A stretch of 10,531 bases of DNA from JBBKWJ01 sp037968895 (lineage in GTDB: Bacteria; Actinomycetota; Acidimicrobiia; Acidimicrobiales; SZUA-35): contig JBBKWJ010000118.1 in assembly GCA_037968895.1 (NCBI GenBank), positions 1 through 10,531 on the forward strand. Direction: 5' to 3'. Below are positions 1-6,231 of the stretch, piece after piece. Position numbers and translations under genes: made by a program. The notes under the pieces were generated by a model that was not told the DNA's origin, did not search any database, and was given only the letters and a program-made list of their open reading frames with translations. Numbering within the stretch: position 1 is the first letter of the stretch; the number at the start of each line of letters is the position of its first letter.

Positions 1-1
1 C

Positions 2-769
2 ATCGTGGCCGGTGCAGACAACGGCCTCGCCGCGCTCGCTGCGTCACTCCGCAGATTCCCCGACGGAGTTGCGAGCGATTTCTCCGCGGCGCAACTCTTC
101 GAACTTCCAGTGCAACAACCAAAGAACCCGCAGGTTCTCGTGCCCCGCGGCGGAAGGCGTCGAAGCACCGCTGTAGACGTTCGTGAGACGCTCCATCTAC
201 CCGCGTACGATGTCGACCAGGTCGCCGGGTTACCAACAACCTCGACCGCTCGCACCTTGTGCGACATTCTTCCCATTCTCTGGGGGAAACGTCGTATCTT
301 CATCCTCGATGTGGCGCTCCAACGAGACCTCGTCTCGCCAGATCAAATCATCGCCTGCAGCAACGCCTTGGCCCGCCAAGGCAGAGCGGGAACAGTTACC
401 CGACGCGAACTCCTCGACACCAAGCTTGGGCAAATAGGTTTGTCGCAGTCCGTGCTCGAATCACACGTCGTCAGCCTCCTCGATGACTACGACATCGCTG
501 GATTTGTCCAGCAGTATCGGCCACCGTGGTTTGACGGCGTCTCGGGTATTGTCGATTTCGCCCATCCCGAGTCAAAGCTCATCGTTGAGGCTGATGGCCG
601 ATCGTGGCACGCGTCGGCCGAAGCGATGCGGATCGACCGAGCGCGAGACCGAATCGCAGCACAGCATGGGTGGCAAGTAATCCGGGTCATGTGGGCCGAC
701 GTCACCCAGCGTCCTGACGAAGTAGCCGGTGCGATCACGACCATCGTCCGCCGCCGAAATGCAGCATGA
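2..769 (+). CDS. DUF559 / Vsr-like endonuclease-fold protein with AbiEi-like N-terminal half (5' partial)
   Basis: The reading frame is open to the left edge, so the GTG at 5 need not be the start and the N-terminus is probably missing. Numbering from that GTG, the segment around residues 76-88 (GLPTTSTARTLCD) resembles the linker after the winged-helix region of AbiEi-like/DUF559 actinobacterial proteins. The C-terminal part, about 150-250, is a DUF559 domain of the very-short-patch-repair endonuclease fold. It has Glu152, Asp184 in GIVDFAHP, Glu195 and Asp197 in VEADG, then DRARDR and GWQVIRVMWADV, so the usual acidic residues are intact. The family is abundant in actinobacteria and its function is mostly unproven. 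DNA cleavage or a role as antitoxin-like regulator are both possible. No AbiEii-type nucleotidyltransferase lies downstream, so a toxin-antitoxin call is not supported. The stop is TGA at 767-769. Confidence 0.8.
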   Translation: MVAGADNGLAALAASLRRFPDGVASDFSAAQLFELPVQQPKNPQVLVPRGGRRRSTAVDVRETLHLPAYDVDQVAGLPTTSTARTLCDILPILWGKRRIFILDVALQRDLVSPDQIIACSNALARQGRAGTVTRRELLDTKLGQIGLSQSVLESHVVSLLDDYDIAGFVQQYRPPWFDGVSGIVDFAHPESKLIVEADGRSWHASAEAMRIDRARDRIAAQHGWQVIRVMWADVTQRPDEVAGAITTIVRRRNAA

Positions 770-781
770 CACCGTGTTCCG

Positions 782-863
782 AAGTGGCTGCTTTTATGCC
801 CGGAAACACCCCCGAAAAGCGGCCGCTTTTAGCGTCGAAAATGGGGCGTAGAAGCGGCCGCTT
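782..863. repeat. Three palindromic motifs with exact 35-bp periodicity
   Basis: Between two convergent genes lie three related palindromes: AAGTGGCTGCTTTT at 782-795, AAGCGGCCGCTTTT at 817-830 and AAGCGGCCGCTT at 852-863. The middle copy sits in a perfect 16-bp palindrome, AAAAGCGGCCGCTTTT (815-830). Their centres are at 787.5, 822.5 and 857.5, so both intervals are exactly 35 bp. The sequence between copies is only weakly similar. Copies two and three could also pair with each other as a 12-bp stem. Possible roles are a bidirectional terminator, a REP-like element or a protein-binding array. The sequence does not decide between these. Confidence 0.7.
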
Positions 864-873
864 TGACGGTGGG

Positions 874-1410
874 TTAGCGTTCCCAGACTGGGGTGATGAT
901 CGCTCGGGCCAGCACGTTTGTAAACATGTTGAACCCGCAGACGGCGTTGGAAACGTCATCGTTTATCGGCAGCGAGTCGACGCCCAACGCATGGACGGCA
1001 AACATATAGCGATGTGGGCCGTGTCCCGGCGGGGGACCAGCCCCGATGTAGCCAGGCCCTCCCCCGTCGTGTTTGAGTTGACCTGCGCCATCGGGAAAGC
1101 CTGAGCCGTCAGCGTTGCCGGCATCGCTCGCCAACTCGGTCACCGACGACGAGATGTTGTACATCGTCCAGTGCCAGAATCCGCTTCCGGTCGGAGCATC
1201 TGGGTCAAAACACGTCACGACGAAACTCTTCGTCTCGGCGGGGAAGCCGCTCCATGCCAGGTGCGGCGACACATCGCTGCCTCCGGCACCGAGGATTCCG
1301 CTGACCTGCGCCATTGGGAGGGTCTCGCCATCGGCGATGTCGTTACTGATGACTGCGAACGAGCCGACGTCAGGCAATGCGTCGTATGGGCTTGGTGGAC
1401 GAGTAGTCAT
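874..1410 (-). CDS. YbhB/YbcL-type PEBP (Raf kinase inhibitor-like) protein
   Basis: This 178-residue protein is a complete member of the phosphatidylethanolamine-binding protein family. Signatures are SPHLAWSGFP (48-57), DPDAPTGSGFWHW (69-81) and GPPPGHGPHRY (about 125-135), the last two forming the anion-binding pocket known in this family. The bacterial members (E. coli YbhB and YbcL) have no settled function; small phosphorylated ligands or protein partners have been proposed. No signal peptide is visible, so it is probably cytoplasmic. The ATG at 1410 is preceded by a good ribosome site (GGAGG, 1416-1420, five bases away). It lies 92 bases after hisG on the same strand, so it may be the last gene of that run or have its own promoter. 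The stop TAA adjoins the palindrome array. Confidence 0.9.
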   Translation of the reverse strand: MTTRPPSPYDALPDVGSFAVISNDIADGETLPMAQVSGILGAGGSDVSPHLAWSGFPAETKSFVVTCFDPDAPTGSGFWHWTMYNISSSVTELASDAGNADGSGFPDGAGQLKHDGGGPGYIGAGPPPGHGPHRYMFAVHALGVDSLPINDDVSNAVCGFNMFTNVLARAIITPVWER

Positions 1411-1502
1411 CGGGGCCTCCGAGTTTCACGAGTTAACGGTGAGCCGATTGTGTCACACCACCAGAGCAGACTCAGAACCGAGTGACGCGGCCCTCGGAAT
1501 AG

Positions 1503-2348
1503 CTATTCGAGAATGGCATCGGTTGGTAGCGCGACGATGCCTGACGCACCCATTGCTCGAAGCTCGCCAAGCCTCGCCCACAAATTGGCGCGCTTCACAA
1601 CCATTTGAGCGGCAACGAGGTCGTCGCGACCAGCAAGCGGCAAGATCGTTGGCGCCGCAAGCCCTGGGAATACCTTGCCTAGGTCTTCGACCTTGTCGGC
1701 GGGGATGTGGAGCAGCACGAACTGGGTCTTGCGAGCTTCTAGAGCGGCACCAATTCGTAGCTGGAGGTCGACGACCTCAGGCGCTGGCGTTGGCGTCGTG
1801 GCGAAGATCGCTTGGCAAGACCGCCCTTCTTCAATCGCGTGAAGCCGATTGCGGCTCAGACTGCCACCAGTCTCGCGAAGATCAACGATCGCGTCGGCCA
1901 ACCCGACGGCAACGACGCCTTCGAGCGAGCCTCCCATCGACACCACATTGGCGTCGACACCGAGTTCTTTGAACCAGCGCGTCGTCCAATTTGGCAAGTG
2001 AGTGGCGACCGTTTTCCCCTGCAGGTCGGCAGCGGAGGTGAACGGTGCATCTTCACGACACGCAACGATCAGATCGGACCGCGATACGCCAAGCTCAATC
2101 GCTGGCCAGTTTTCGACCTCGTTCTCAAGGGCGGTGTCGGTCGATATGAAGGCTGCATCGAGCCGTCCAGCCTTGAGCCAGGCCGCGGCATCGCGGGGCC
2201 GCATCTCGATGAACTCGATACCGTCAACGATCGCCGAGGCGCTGTCGCCCTTGAATGCACCGAGGCTGTAGCCAGCGTGCTTCAAAAGGTCCATTACGGA
2301 TTCACGGAGCCGGCCCTTTGATGGGATAGCGATGCGGGGGCTATTCAT
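1503..2348 (-). CDS. hisG: ATP phosphoribosyltransferase, long form (HisG)
   Basis: HisG condenses ATP with PRPP to phosphoribosyl-ATP, the committed step of histidine biosynthesis. The 281-residue protein opens with the family motif RIAIPSKGRL (5-14). The phosphoribosyl-binding region GLADAIVDLRETGGSL is at 149-164, after GGSLEG (139-144). Residues from about 208 to the end (HIPADKVEDL, PTILPLAG, GASGIVALP) form the C-terminal regulatory domain of the long form, which in this family binds histidine for feedback inhibition and needs no HisZ partner. The ATG overlaps the hisE stop in an ATGA (2345-2348), so the two are probably translationally coupled. A GAGGG lies about ten bases upstream, inside hisE. 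An unusual point is the stretch LDAAFISTDTALENE (63-77), where relatives usually have a form like DLGITGRDLL. Confidence 0.96.
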   Translation of the reverse strand: MNSPRIAIPSKGRLRESVMDLLKHAGYSLGAFKGDSASAIVDGIEFIEMRPRDAAAWLKAGRLDAAFISTDTALENEVENWPAIELGVSRSDLIVACREDAPFTSAADLQGKTVATHLPNWTTRWFKELGVDANVVSMGGSLEGVVAVGLADAIVDLRETGGSLSRNRLHAIEEGRSCQAIFATTPTPAPEVVDLQLRIGAALEARKTQFVLLHIPADKVEDLGKVFPGLAAPTILPLAGRDDLVAAQMVVKRANLWARLGELRAMGASGIVALPTDAILE

Positions 2349-2623
2349 GACCGGCGGCCCTCGAGTACGGAGAAGACTTCCTGCAGCGACACACCAGCGC
2401 CGACAAGCCCGGTGACGAGGTGATACAGCACGTCGGCCGCCTCACCTGCGAGGTCACCCTTGTTAATCTCGGAACGGCCGAGCTCGAGGCAAACCTCAAA
2501 CGCTTCTTCCATGATCTTGCGCTGATTGAGCTCAGGATCTGCGAGCAGCTTCGCGCTATAGGAGGAGGTCGGGTCGGCCGACTGCCGTGAACGAACCACG
2601 CGCTCTAGCTCTTCGAGAATCAT
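2345..2623 (-). CDS. hisE: Phosphoribosyl-ATP diphosphatase (HisE)
   Basis: HisE hydrolyses phosphoribosyl-ATP to phosphoribosyl-AMP and pyrophosphate, the second step of histidine synthesis. It is a stand-alone 92-residue protein, the usual size for actinobacterial HisE, not fused to HisI. It belongs to the all-alpha MazG-like pyrophosphatase superfamily. The metal-binding residues are visible as MEEAFE (Glu39, Glu40, Glu43) and EAADVLYHL (Glu61, Asp64), and the C-terminus VLEGRRS is typical. It is the gene directly before hisG and overlaps it by four bases. The ATG at 2623 has no clear Shine-Dalgarno; instead a 7-bp inverted repeat ends eight bases upstream. The gene follows PPK2 kinase A by 58 bases and may share its transcript. 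Confidence 0.95.
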   Translation of the reverse strand: MILEELERVVRSRQSADPTSSYSAKLLADPELNQRKIMEEAFEVCLELGRSEINKGDLAGEAADVLYHLVTGLVGAGVSLQEVFSVLEGRRS

Positions 2624-2631
2624 GGCTGCAA

Positions 2632-2657
2632 GGCTAACGCCGCGACCAGGGTTAGCC
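2632..2657 (-). promoter_or_regulatory. Inverted repeat in the hisE leader
   Basis: GGCTAAC (2632-2638) and GTTAGCC (2651-2657) are perfect 7-base arms around a 12-base loop. On the minus-strand transcript the hairpin ends eight bases before the hisE ATG, over the place where a ribosome site would sit. No U-run follows, so it is not a normal intrinsic terminator. No run of histidine codons is present upstream, which argues against a classic his attenuator. Occlusion of translation start or an operator are possible. Confidence 0.45.
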
Positions 2658-2681
2658 GTCGACGTTTCGGATCGCTTGGGT

Positions 2682-3530
2682 TTAGAGGCTGAACTTGCCC
2701 ATACGAATCCGCTCCGCCTCCATCAGTTCAACCTCGTGCGCACCGGATACGACAATGTTCGGATCGGGTACGAAGTTCACTTTCATATTGCGTCCTTCGT
2801 ACGGAACCGCGTCGAGGATTACTCGCATTGCGTTAAGCCGGGCGAGATGCTTGTCTCCTGACCGAATGATCGTCCACGGGGTGGGCCCAGTGTGTGAGCG
2901 GGAGAGCATCTCGTACTTCGCCTCGGTGAACTCGTCCCAGTGTTCCTGAGCCTGGAGGTCGACTTCGCTCAGCTTCCAGCGACGAAGGGGGTCGTCGCGA
3001 CGGCGATCGAATCGGCGCTGTTGCTCTCGTTTGGTAACCGAGAAGTAGAGCTTCACCAAGACGGTGCCCTGACGGACAAGGTCTTTTTCGAATCCGACGA
3101 CGCCGCGGAGGAAGTCTGCGTGTTCTTTCGGGGTGCAGAAGCCAAACACTGGCTCGACCATCGCCCGGTTGTACCAGGAGCGGTCGAAGAGCACCATCTC
3201 GCCGCCACGGGGGAATTGCTCAACGTAGCGCTGGAGATACCACTGGCTCCGCTGATCTTCAGTCGGCTTACCGAGTGCGACTACGCGGTAGTGCTTCTCG
3301 TTCATATAGCGAGTGACACGTCGAATGGTTCCGCCCTTGCCAGCCGCGTCTCGACCCTCAAACAGCACGATCATGCGAAGGCCGGTGCTTTCGAGGTGGG
3401 ACTGCAACTTCAGTAGCTCGACCTGAAAAGCCTCAAGCTCGTTCTCTTGCTTAACTTTGCGCGACAGCTTGTCAAGGCGCGCCGCTTCCGCCGCCTCGCG
3501 CTTCAGTCGCTTTTTCTCCCCTTGACCCAT
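2682..3530 (-). CDS. ppk2: Polyphosphate kinase 2 family protein (PPK2-A)
   Basis: PPK2 enzymes transfer phosphate between polyphosphate and nucleoside mono- or diphosphates, mainly making ATP or GTP from polyphosphate. The chosen ATG at 3530 gives 282 residues. An upstream in-frame GTG at 3566 would add twelve residues, but the ATG has a purine-rich ribosome site seven bases ahead (3538-3545). A charged N-terminus (KKRLKREAAEAARLDKLSRK, from about 6) precedes the kinase core. Walker A is EGRDAAGKGG (58-67, with Asp61 and Lys65), Walker B is FDRSWYNR (115-122), and the lid region RRRDDPLRRWKLSEVD is at about 176-191. The NRAMVEPVFGFCT signature (121-133) differs from the paralogue's NRSNVEWVMGFCT, so the two belong to different PPK2 branches. 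It is divergent from PPK2-B and lies upstream of hisE. AMP, ADP or GDP preference cannot be read from the sequence. Confidence 0.93.
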   Translation of the reverse strand: MGQGEKKRLKREAAEAARLDKLSRKVKQENELEAFQVELLKLQSHLESTGLRMIVLFEGRDAAGKGGTIRRVTRYMNEKHYRVVALGKPTEDQRSQWYLQRYVEQFPRGGEMVLFDRSWYNRAMVEPVFGFCTPKEHADFLRGVVGFEKDLVRQGTVLVKLYFSVTKREQQRRFDRRRDDPLRRWKLSEVDLQAQEHWDEFTEAKYEMLSRSHTGPTPWTIIRSGDKHLARLNAMRVILDAVPYEGRNMKVNFVPDPNIVVSGAHEVELMEAERIRMGKFSL

Positions 3531-3537
3531 CGGCCGG

Positions 3538-3545
3538 TTCCTTCC
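3538..3545 (-). promoter_or_regulatory. Ribosome binding site of PPK2-A
   Basis: On the minus strand GGAAGGAA lies seven bases before the ATG at 3530. This favours that ATG over the in-frame GTG at 3566. Confidence 0.6.
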
Positions 3546-3599
3546 CACTTCTGCTCGATCGCCCACCCCATCGGCCGTTCACCTTAGAACTTAATGGCT

Positions 3600-3628
3600 T
3601 TGACCGACTCAAATAGAGGCTTTGGTAT
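3600..3628 (+). promoter_or_regulatory. Possible promoter of PPK2-B
   Basis: In the 158-base spacer between the divergent PPK2 genes, TTGACC (3600-3605) fits a -35 box. With a 17-base gap it is followed by TGGTAT (3623-3628), a poor -10 match (three of six bases). The -35 box is good and the -10 box is weak. No comparably clear promoter is visible for PPK2-A on the other strand. Confidence 0.3.
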
Positions 3629-3675
3629 GGCAACCGTCCACCACGGACCAGCTAGCGTCCAAAACAGTGTGTAGC

Positions 3676-3682
3676 GAAGGAG
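3676..3682 (+). promoter_or_regulatory. Ribosome binding site of PPK2-B
   Basis: GAAGGAG ends six bases before the GTG at 3689. It supports GTG as the true start of this gene. Confidence 0.7.
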
Positions 3683-3688
3683 TTCAAC

Positions 3689-4531
3689 GTGAGCAAGCCC
3701 AATAACCCCATTATCGACGAGATGTACCCGGCTGGAGCCGAGAACTACACGTCAAAAGGGACCCTCAAGAAAGGCTTCTATGAGTCGCGCCTTAGAGAAC
3801 TCCAGGAAGAGCTTGTAAAACTCCAGTACTGGGTGCAAGAACAGAATCTTAAGGTCCTCATCATCTTTGAGGGTCGCGGTTCCGCTGGCAAGGGCGGCGT
3901 CATTAAGCGAATCAACGAACGAACCTCGCCCCGCATCGTCCGCACCGAGGCGCTTCCGAAGCCAACCGAGCGGGAGCAAAGCGAGTGGTACTTTCAGCGA
4001 TATGTCAGCCAGTTGCCTGCTGCGGGCGAGATCGTCATGTTCGATCGCTCCTGGTACAACCGCTCAAACGTCGAGTGGGTGATGGGATTTTGCACAGAGA
4101 AGCAGCATCAAGAGTTTTTGCGCACCTGTCCTGAATTCGAACGCATGCTGGTTCGGAGCGGCGTGATTGTTCTCAAATACTGGTTCTCGGTCAGCTACGA
4201 GGAACAAGAGCGACGCTTTGCGGCCAGGAACGAGGAGCCACTGAAGCGGTGGAAACTGTCTGACATGGACCTTGAAGAGCACCGTCTCTACGACCAGTAC
4301 TCGAAGGCAAAAGACACGACATTCCAGTACACCGATATCAAACAGGCACCATGGTTTGTCGTGCCATCAGACGATAAGAAGAGCGCCAGACTGAACTGTA
4401 TTAGCCACATTCTCTCGCAGATCCCATACAAAGACATCGTGCCTGAGCCTGTCAAGATTCCAAAGCGTGAGAGAACCCAATATATTCGGCCGCCGATAGA
4501 CGACCAGACCTTCGTACCCAAGCTGTACTAG
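3689..4531 (+). CDS. ppk2: Polyphosphate kinase 2 family protein (PPK2-B), Walker A variant
   Basis: This 280-residue PPK2 starts at a GTG with a strong ribosome site. An N-terminal part (SKGTLKKGFYESRLRELQEELVKLQ split at about 22-46) leads into the kinase core. Walker A reads EGRGSAGKGG (61-70): the residue that is Asp in PPK2-A and in well-known PPK2 proteins is Gly64 here, while Lys68 is kept. Walker B MFDRSWYNR (117-125), GFCT (133-136), the lid region ARNEEPLKRWKLSDMD (179-194) and SDDKKSARLN (227-236) are all present. The signatures and the tail RPPIDDQTFVP (267-277) fit the PPK2 branch typified by TIGR03707. It is divergently transcribed from PPK2-A and convergent with aroQ, with 17 bases between. 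The Asp loss could change metal or polyphosphate handling, or be a normal trait of a subfamily. I infer a working enzyme because all other motifs are intact. Confidence 0.93.
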   Translation: MSKPNNPIIDEMYPAGAENYTSKGTLKKGFYESRLRELQEELVKLQYWVQEQNLKVLIIFEGRGSAGKGGVIKRINERTSPRIVRTEALPKPTEREQSEWYFQRYVSQLPAAGEIVMFDRSWYNRSNVEWVMGFCTEKQHQEFLRTCPEFERMLVRSGVIVLKYWFSVSYEEQERRFAARNEEPLKRWKLSDMDLEEHRLYDQYSKAKDTTFQYTDIKQAPWFVVPSDDKKSARLNCISHILSQIPYKDIVPEPVKIPKRERTQYIRPPIDDQTFVPKLY

Positions 4532-4548
4532 CAGACGCAGATCGAAGC

Positions 4549-4989
4549 TCAGTCGCCTATGTGAGCGGCGAGCGCGTCGAGCGCCAAGAAGTAACTGGTC
4601 CGTCCGAAACCGACGACAACGCCGAGGCACACTGCGCTGAGCATCGACGTGTGCCGAAACTCCTCGCGGGCGTGCACGTTCGAAAGGTGCGTCTCAACAA
4701 CGGGCAACTCGATCGCAGCCACCGCATCTCGCAGGGCGATGCTGTAGTGCGTGAACGCTCCAGGGTTGAAGATGACGCCATCAGCCCAGTCGCGAGCGTC
4801 ATGAAGGGCATCGATGAGCTCGCCCTCTGCGTTTGACTGCAGGCTCCGAAGCTCGATCGAAAGTTCCTGTGCTCGAACCGTCAACGCGCTCACGATGTCA
4901 TCGAGCGTTTCAGTGCCGTAGATTTCAGGTTCTCGCGTGCCGAGCAGATTGAGGTTGGGTCCGTTAAGCACGAGAATATGGCGCGTCAT
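4549..4989 (-). CDS. aroQ: 3-dehydroquinate dehydratase, type II (AroQ)
   Basis: AroQ removes water from 3-dehydroquinate to give 3-dehydroshikimate, step three of the shikimate pathway. From the ATG at 4989 the protein has 146 residues, the normal size of this dodecameric enzyme. It starts with ILVLNGPNLNLLGTREPEIYG (split at residues 5-25), containing Arg19 and the catalytic Tyr24. FNPGAFTHYSIALRDA (74-89) holds Asn75 and His81, and HLSNVHAREEFR (101-112) holds His101 and Arg112. A GTG six bases upstream (4995) is an alternative start, but the ATG fits family N-termini better. No strong ribosome site is seen for either. It follows aroK by 11 bases (five if the GTG is used), so the pair is almost certainly cotranscribed. 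It converges on PPK2-B with no visible terminator hairpin in between. Confidence 0.96.
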   Translation of the reverse strand: MTRHILVLNGPNLNLLGTREPEIYGTETLDDIVSALTVRAQELSIELRSLQSNAEGELIDALHDARDWADGVIFNPGAFTHYSIALRDAVAAIELPVVETHLSNVHAREEFRHTSMLSAVCLGVVVGFGRTSYFLALDALAAHIGD

Positions 4990-5000
4990 GACCACGAACT

Positions 5001-5579
5001 CTACGAGTCTGCAACTGGCAACCGGTGGATCGGTTGGAGGTCGAGTCGGTCGATGATTGCGGCCACGATCTGCGGCAGCGAGCGATTATCAGTTTCTACC
5101 TGCGGAAACTTTGCGTAGCCAGACGCACGCAGCGCAACGAGTTCAGCGATTCGGGCGGCCGGGTCAGGGCCATCAGCGAGCAGCGGCCGGGCCGAGCCTC
5201 CGACGGTGCCGAGCAGGCGCTCAGCCAACGTCTCAAGGTTTGCTGAGAGGCAGACCACGAGGCCGGTTGACGACAAGGCCGCGGCGTTGGCATCGTCGAG
5301 CATGAGACGTCCGCCGGTGGCGATAACCGTGCGGCTCCTCGTGGCGAGTTTGGCTGCCACCTGACGCTCGATCGCCCGAAAGCCGTCTTCGCCCCATTCG
5401 CCGAAGATCGAAGCAATCGAACCGTGTTCTTCCTCGATGAGGGCATCGCTATCAATAAAGTCGTAGCCAAGCGTCTCCGCAAGAAGTCGGCCAACAGATG
5501 TCTTACCGGTGCCCATGAAGCCGGTCAGAATGATGTTTGGCGCTTCGCTGTCGGTTGCGGGGTCGACCTCTGAACTCAC
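5001..5579 (-). CDS. aroK: Shikimate kinase (AroK) with GGG to GGR change
   Basis: AroK phosphorylates shikimate at the 3-hydroxyl with ATP, step five of the shikimate pathway. The 192-residue protein starts at GTG 5579. Walker A GFMGTGKT is at 20-27 and the shikimate-binding Asp is Asp45 in FIDSDALIE. FRAIE carries Arg68, ARPLL Arg131 (the lid arginine) and ALRASGY Arg151. These match Asp34, Arg58, Arg117 and Arg136 of the Mycobacterium tuberculosis enzyme. The normally conserved Gly-Gly-Gly after the Walker B strand reads ATGGRLM, with Arg91 (codon CGT at 5309-5307) where the third glycine is expected. One base, GGT to CGT, would explain it. The protein has about 15 extra residues at the N-terminus and a short tail after the last helix. 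It lies 21 bases after the AlkB-like gene. No aroB or aroC is present here. Confidence 0.94.
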   Translation of the reverse strand: MSSEVDPATDSEAPNIILTGFMGTGKTSVGRLLAETLGYDFIDSDALIEEEHGSIASIFGEWGEDGFRAIERQVAAKLATRSRTVIATGGRLMLDDANAAALSSTGLVVCLSANLETLAERLLGTVGGSARPLLADGPDPAARIAELVALRASGYAKFPQVETDNRSLPQIVAAIIDRLDLQPIHRLPVADS

Positions 5580-5600
5580 GGGTCTGAGGCTAGCGTCGCA

Positions 5601-6212
5601 TTACCAACGGAACATGAAGCTCACGCGCTGGGCCGGCGATGCGGTCTTTGGCACCGAGTGTTCCCAGTGTCGCTGGGCAGTGCCGCCCATGACCAGAAGA
5701 TCGCCTCGGCCAACTCGAAAAGAGGTTGCAGCTCCACCGGTGGAAGGCCGCACAAGGAACCGGCGGCGCTCCCCCACTCCAACGATTGCGACGATCGAGT
5801 CGTCGAGGTTTGGCACGTTGTCGGCATGCCACGCAACCGAGTCTTGGCCGTCGCGGTACCAATTGGCCGATACTCGCGGGGGTGGGCACTCGTAGTATTC
5901 AGCGAGAACGCTTCCGAGCTCGGTTAGACGTTCGGGGCATGCCGTCTGTTGGGCTTCTTCAGCCTCGTACTGATCGCCAAATACGCACCAATCGCGGGGG
6001 ACGTCGACTACTCGGTCGTACATCGGCCGCGACGATCGTCGCCACGGCAGCGAGGCCGCAGCCCAATCGAACCACGCGTCGGCGCCGGTGAGCCACGAAG
6101 GACGCCAGTCGAGCCAGGCTCCTTCGCCGAGGTCGAAGCGTTGCACCTCGTCGACAATGCTTGGCGCCTCAGCGGCACCCATATCGAGAAGACTCGCCTG
6201 GTACGCAAACAT
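5601..6212 (-). CDS. alkB: AlkB-like 2-oxoglutarate/Fe(II) dioxygenase
   Basis: AlkB-family enzymes oxidatively remove methyl groups, such as 1-methyladenine and 3-methylcytosine, from DNA or RNA using 2-oxoglutarate and Fe(II). The 203-residue protein has the full motif set. NWYRDGQDSVAWHADN (117-132) contains the HxD iron ligands His129 and Asp131. The third ligand His185 lies in HWEHSVPK, and the 2-oxoglutarate-binding pair Arg196 and Arg202 in RVSFMFR has the family spacing of six. The layout is closest to compact ALKBH2/ALKBH3-like repair enzymes, and the nucleotide-recognition region is the stretch before residue 117. The ATG at 6212 has only a weak ribosome site. The gene starts 19 bases after the dehydrogenase and ends 21 bases before aroK, so it sits inside an otherwise metabolic run. 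Its exact substrate is not determinable here. Confidence 0.9.
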   Translation of the reverse strand: MFAYQASLLDMGAAEAPSIVDEVQRFDLGEGAWLDWRPSWLTGADAWFDWAAASLPWRRSSRPMYDRVVDVPRDWCVFGDQYEAEEAQQTACPERLTELGSVLAEYYECPPPRVSANWYRDGQDSVAWHADNVPNLDDSIVAIVGVGERRRFLVRPSTGGAATSFRVGRGDLLVMGGTAQRHWEHSVPKTASPAQRVSFMFRW

Positions 6213-6231
6213 GTGTTCGATTGTAGGCCGT

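Noticed and set aside
2..769. A type IV toxin-antitoxin (AbiE) locus
   Set aside because: The N-terminal half is AbiEi-like, but no AbiEii nucleotidyltransferase is adjacent on the visible side.
815..863. NotI linkers or vector remnants, because GCGGCCGC occurs twice
   Set aside because: The flanking bases are not a polylinker, and a related degenerate third copy at the same 35-bp spacing indicates natural repeats.
782..863. A short CRISPR array
   Set aside because: The repeats are only 12-14 bp, perfectly palindromic and three in number, with spacers of about 21-23 bp and no cas genes nearby.
1449..1457. TGTGTCACA dyad as a CRP-like operator upstream of the PEBP gene
   Set aside because: The half sites are adjacent rather than separated by the usual six bases, and such a 9-bp dyad is easily found by chance.
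1478..1497. A terminator after hisG (CCGAG and CTCGG arms)
   Set aside because: The stem is only five bases with a ten-base loop and no following U-run.
1115..1972. A 285-codon plus-strand open frame across the PEBP and hisG region
   Set aside because: It lies antisense to two genes with clear family motifs, its translation is Arg/Ser/Cys-rich with no recognisable domain, and it is explained by high-GC codon bias.
2940..3416. A 158-codon plus-strand open frame opposite PPK2-A
   Set aside because: It is fully inside a well-supported kinase gene on the other strand and shows no motif of its own.
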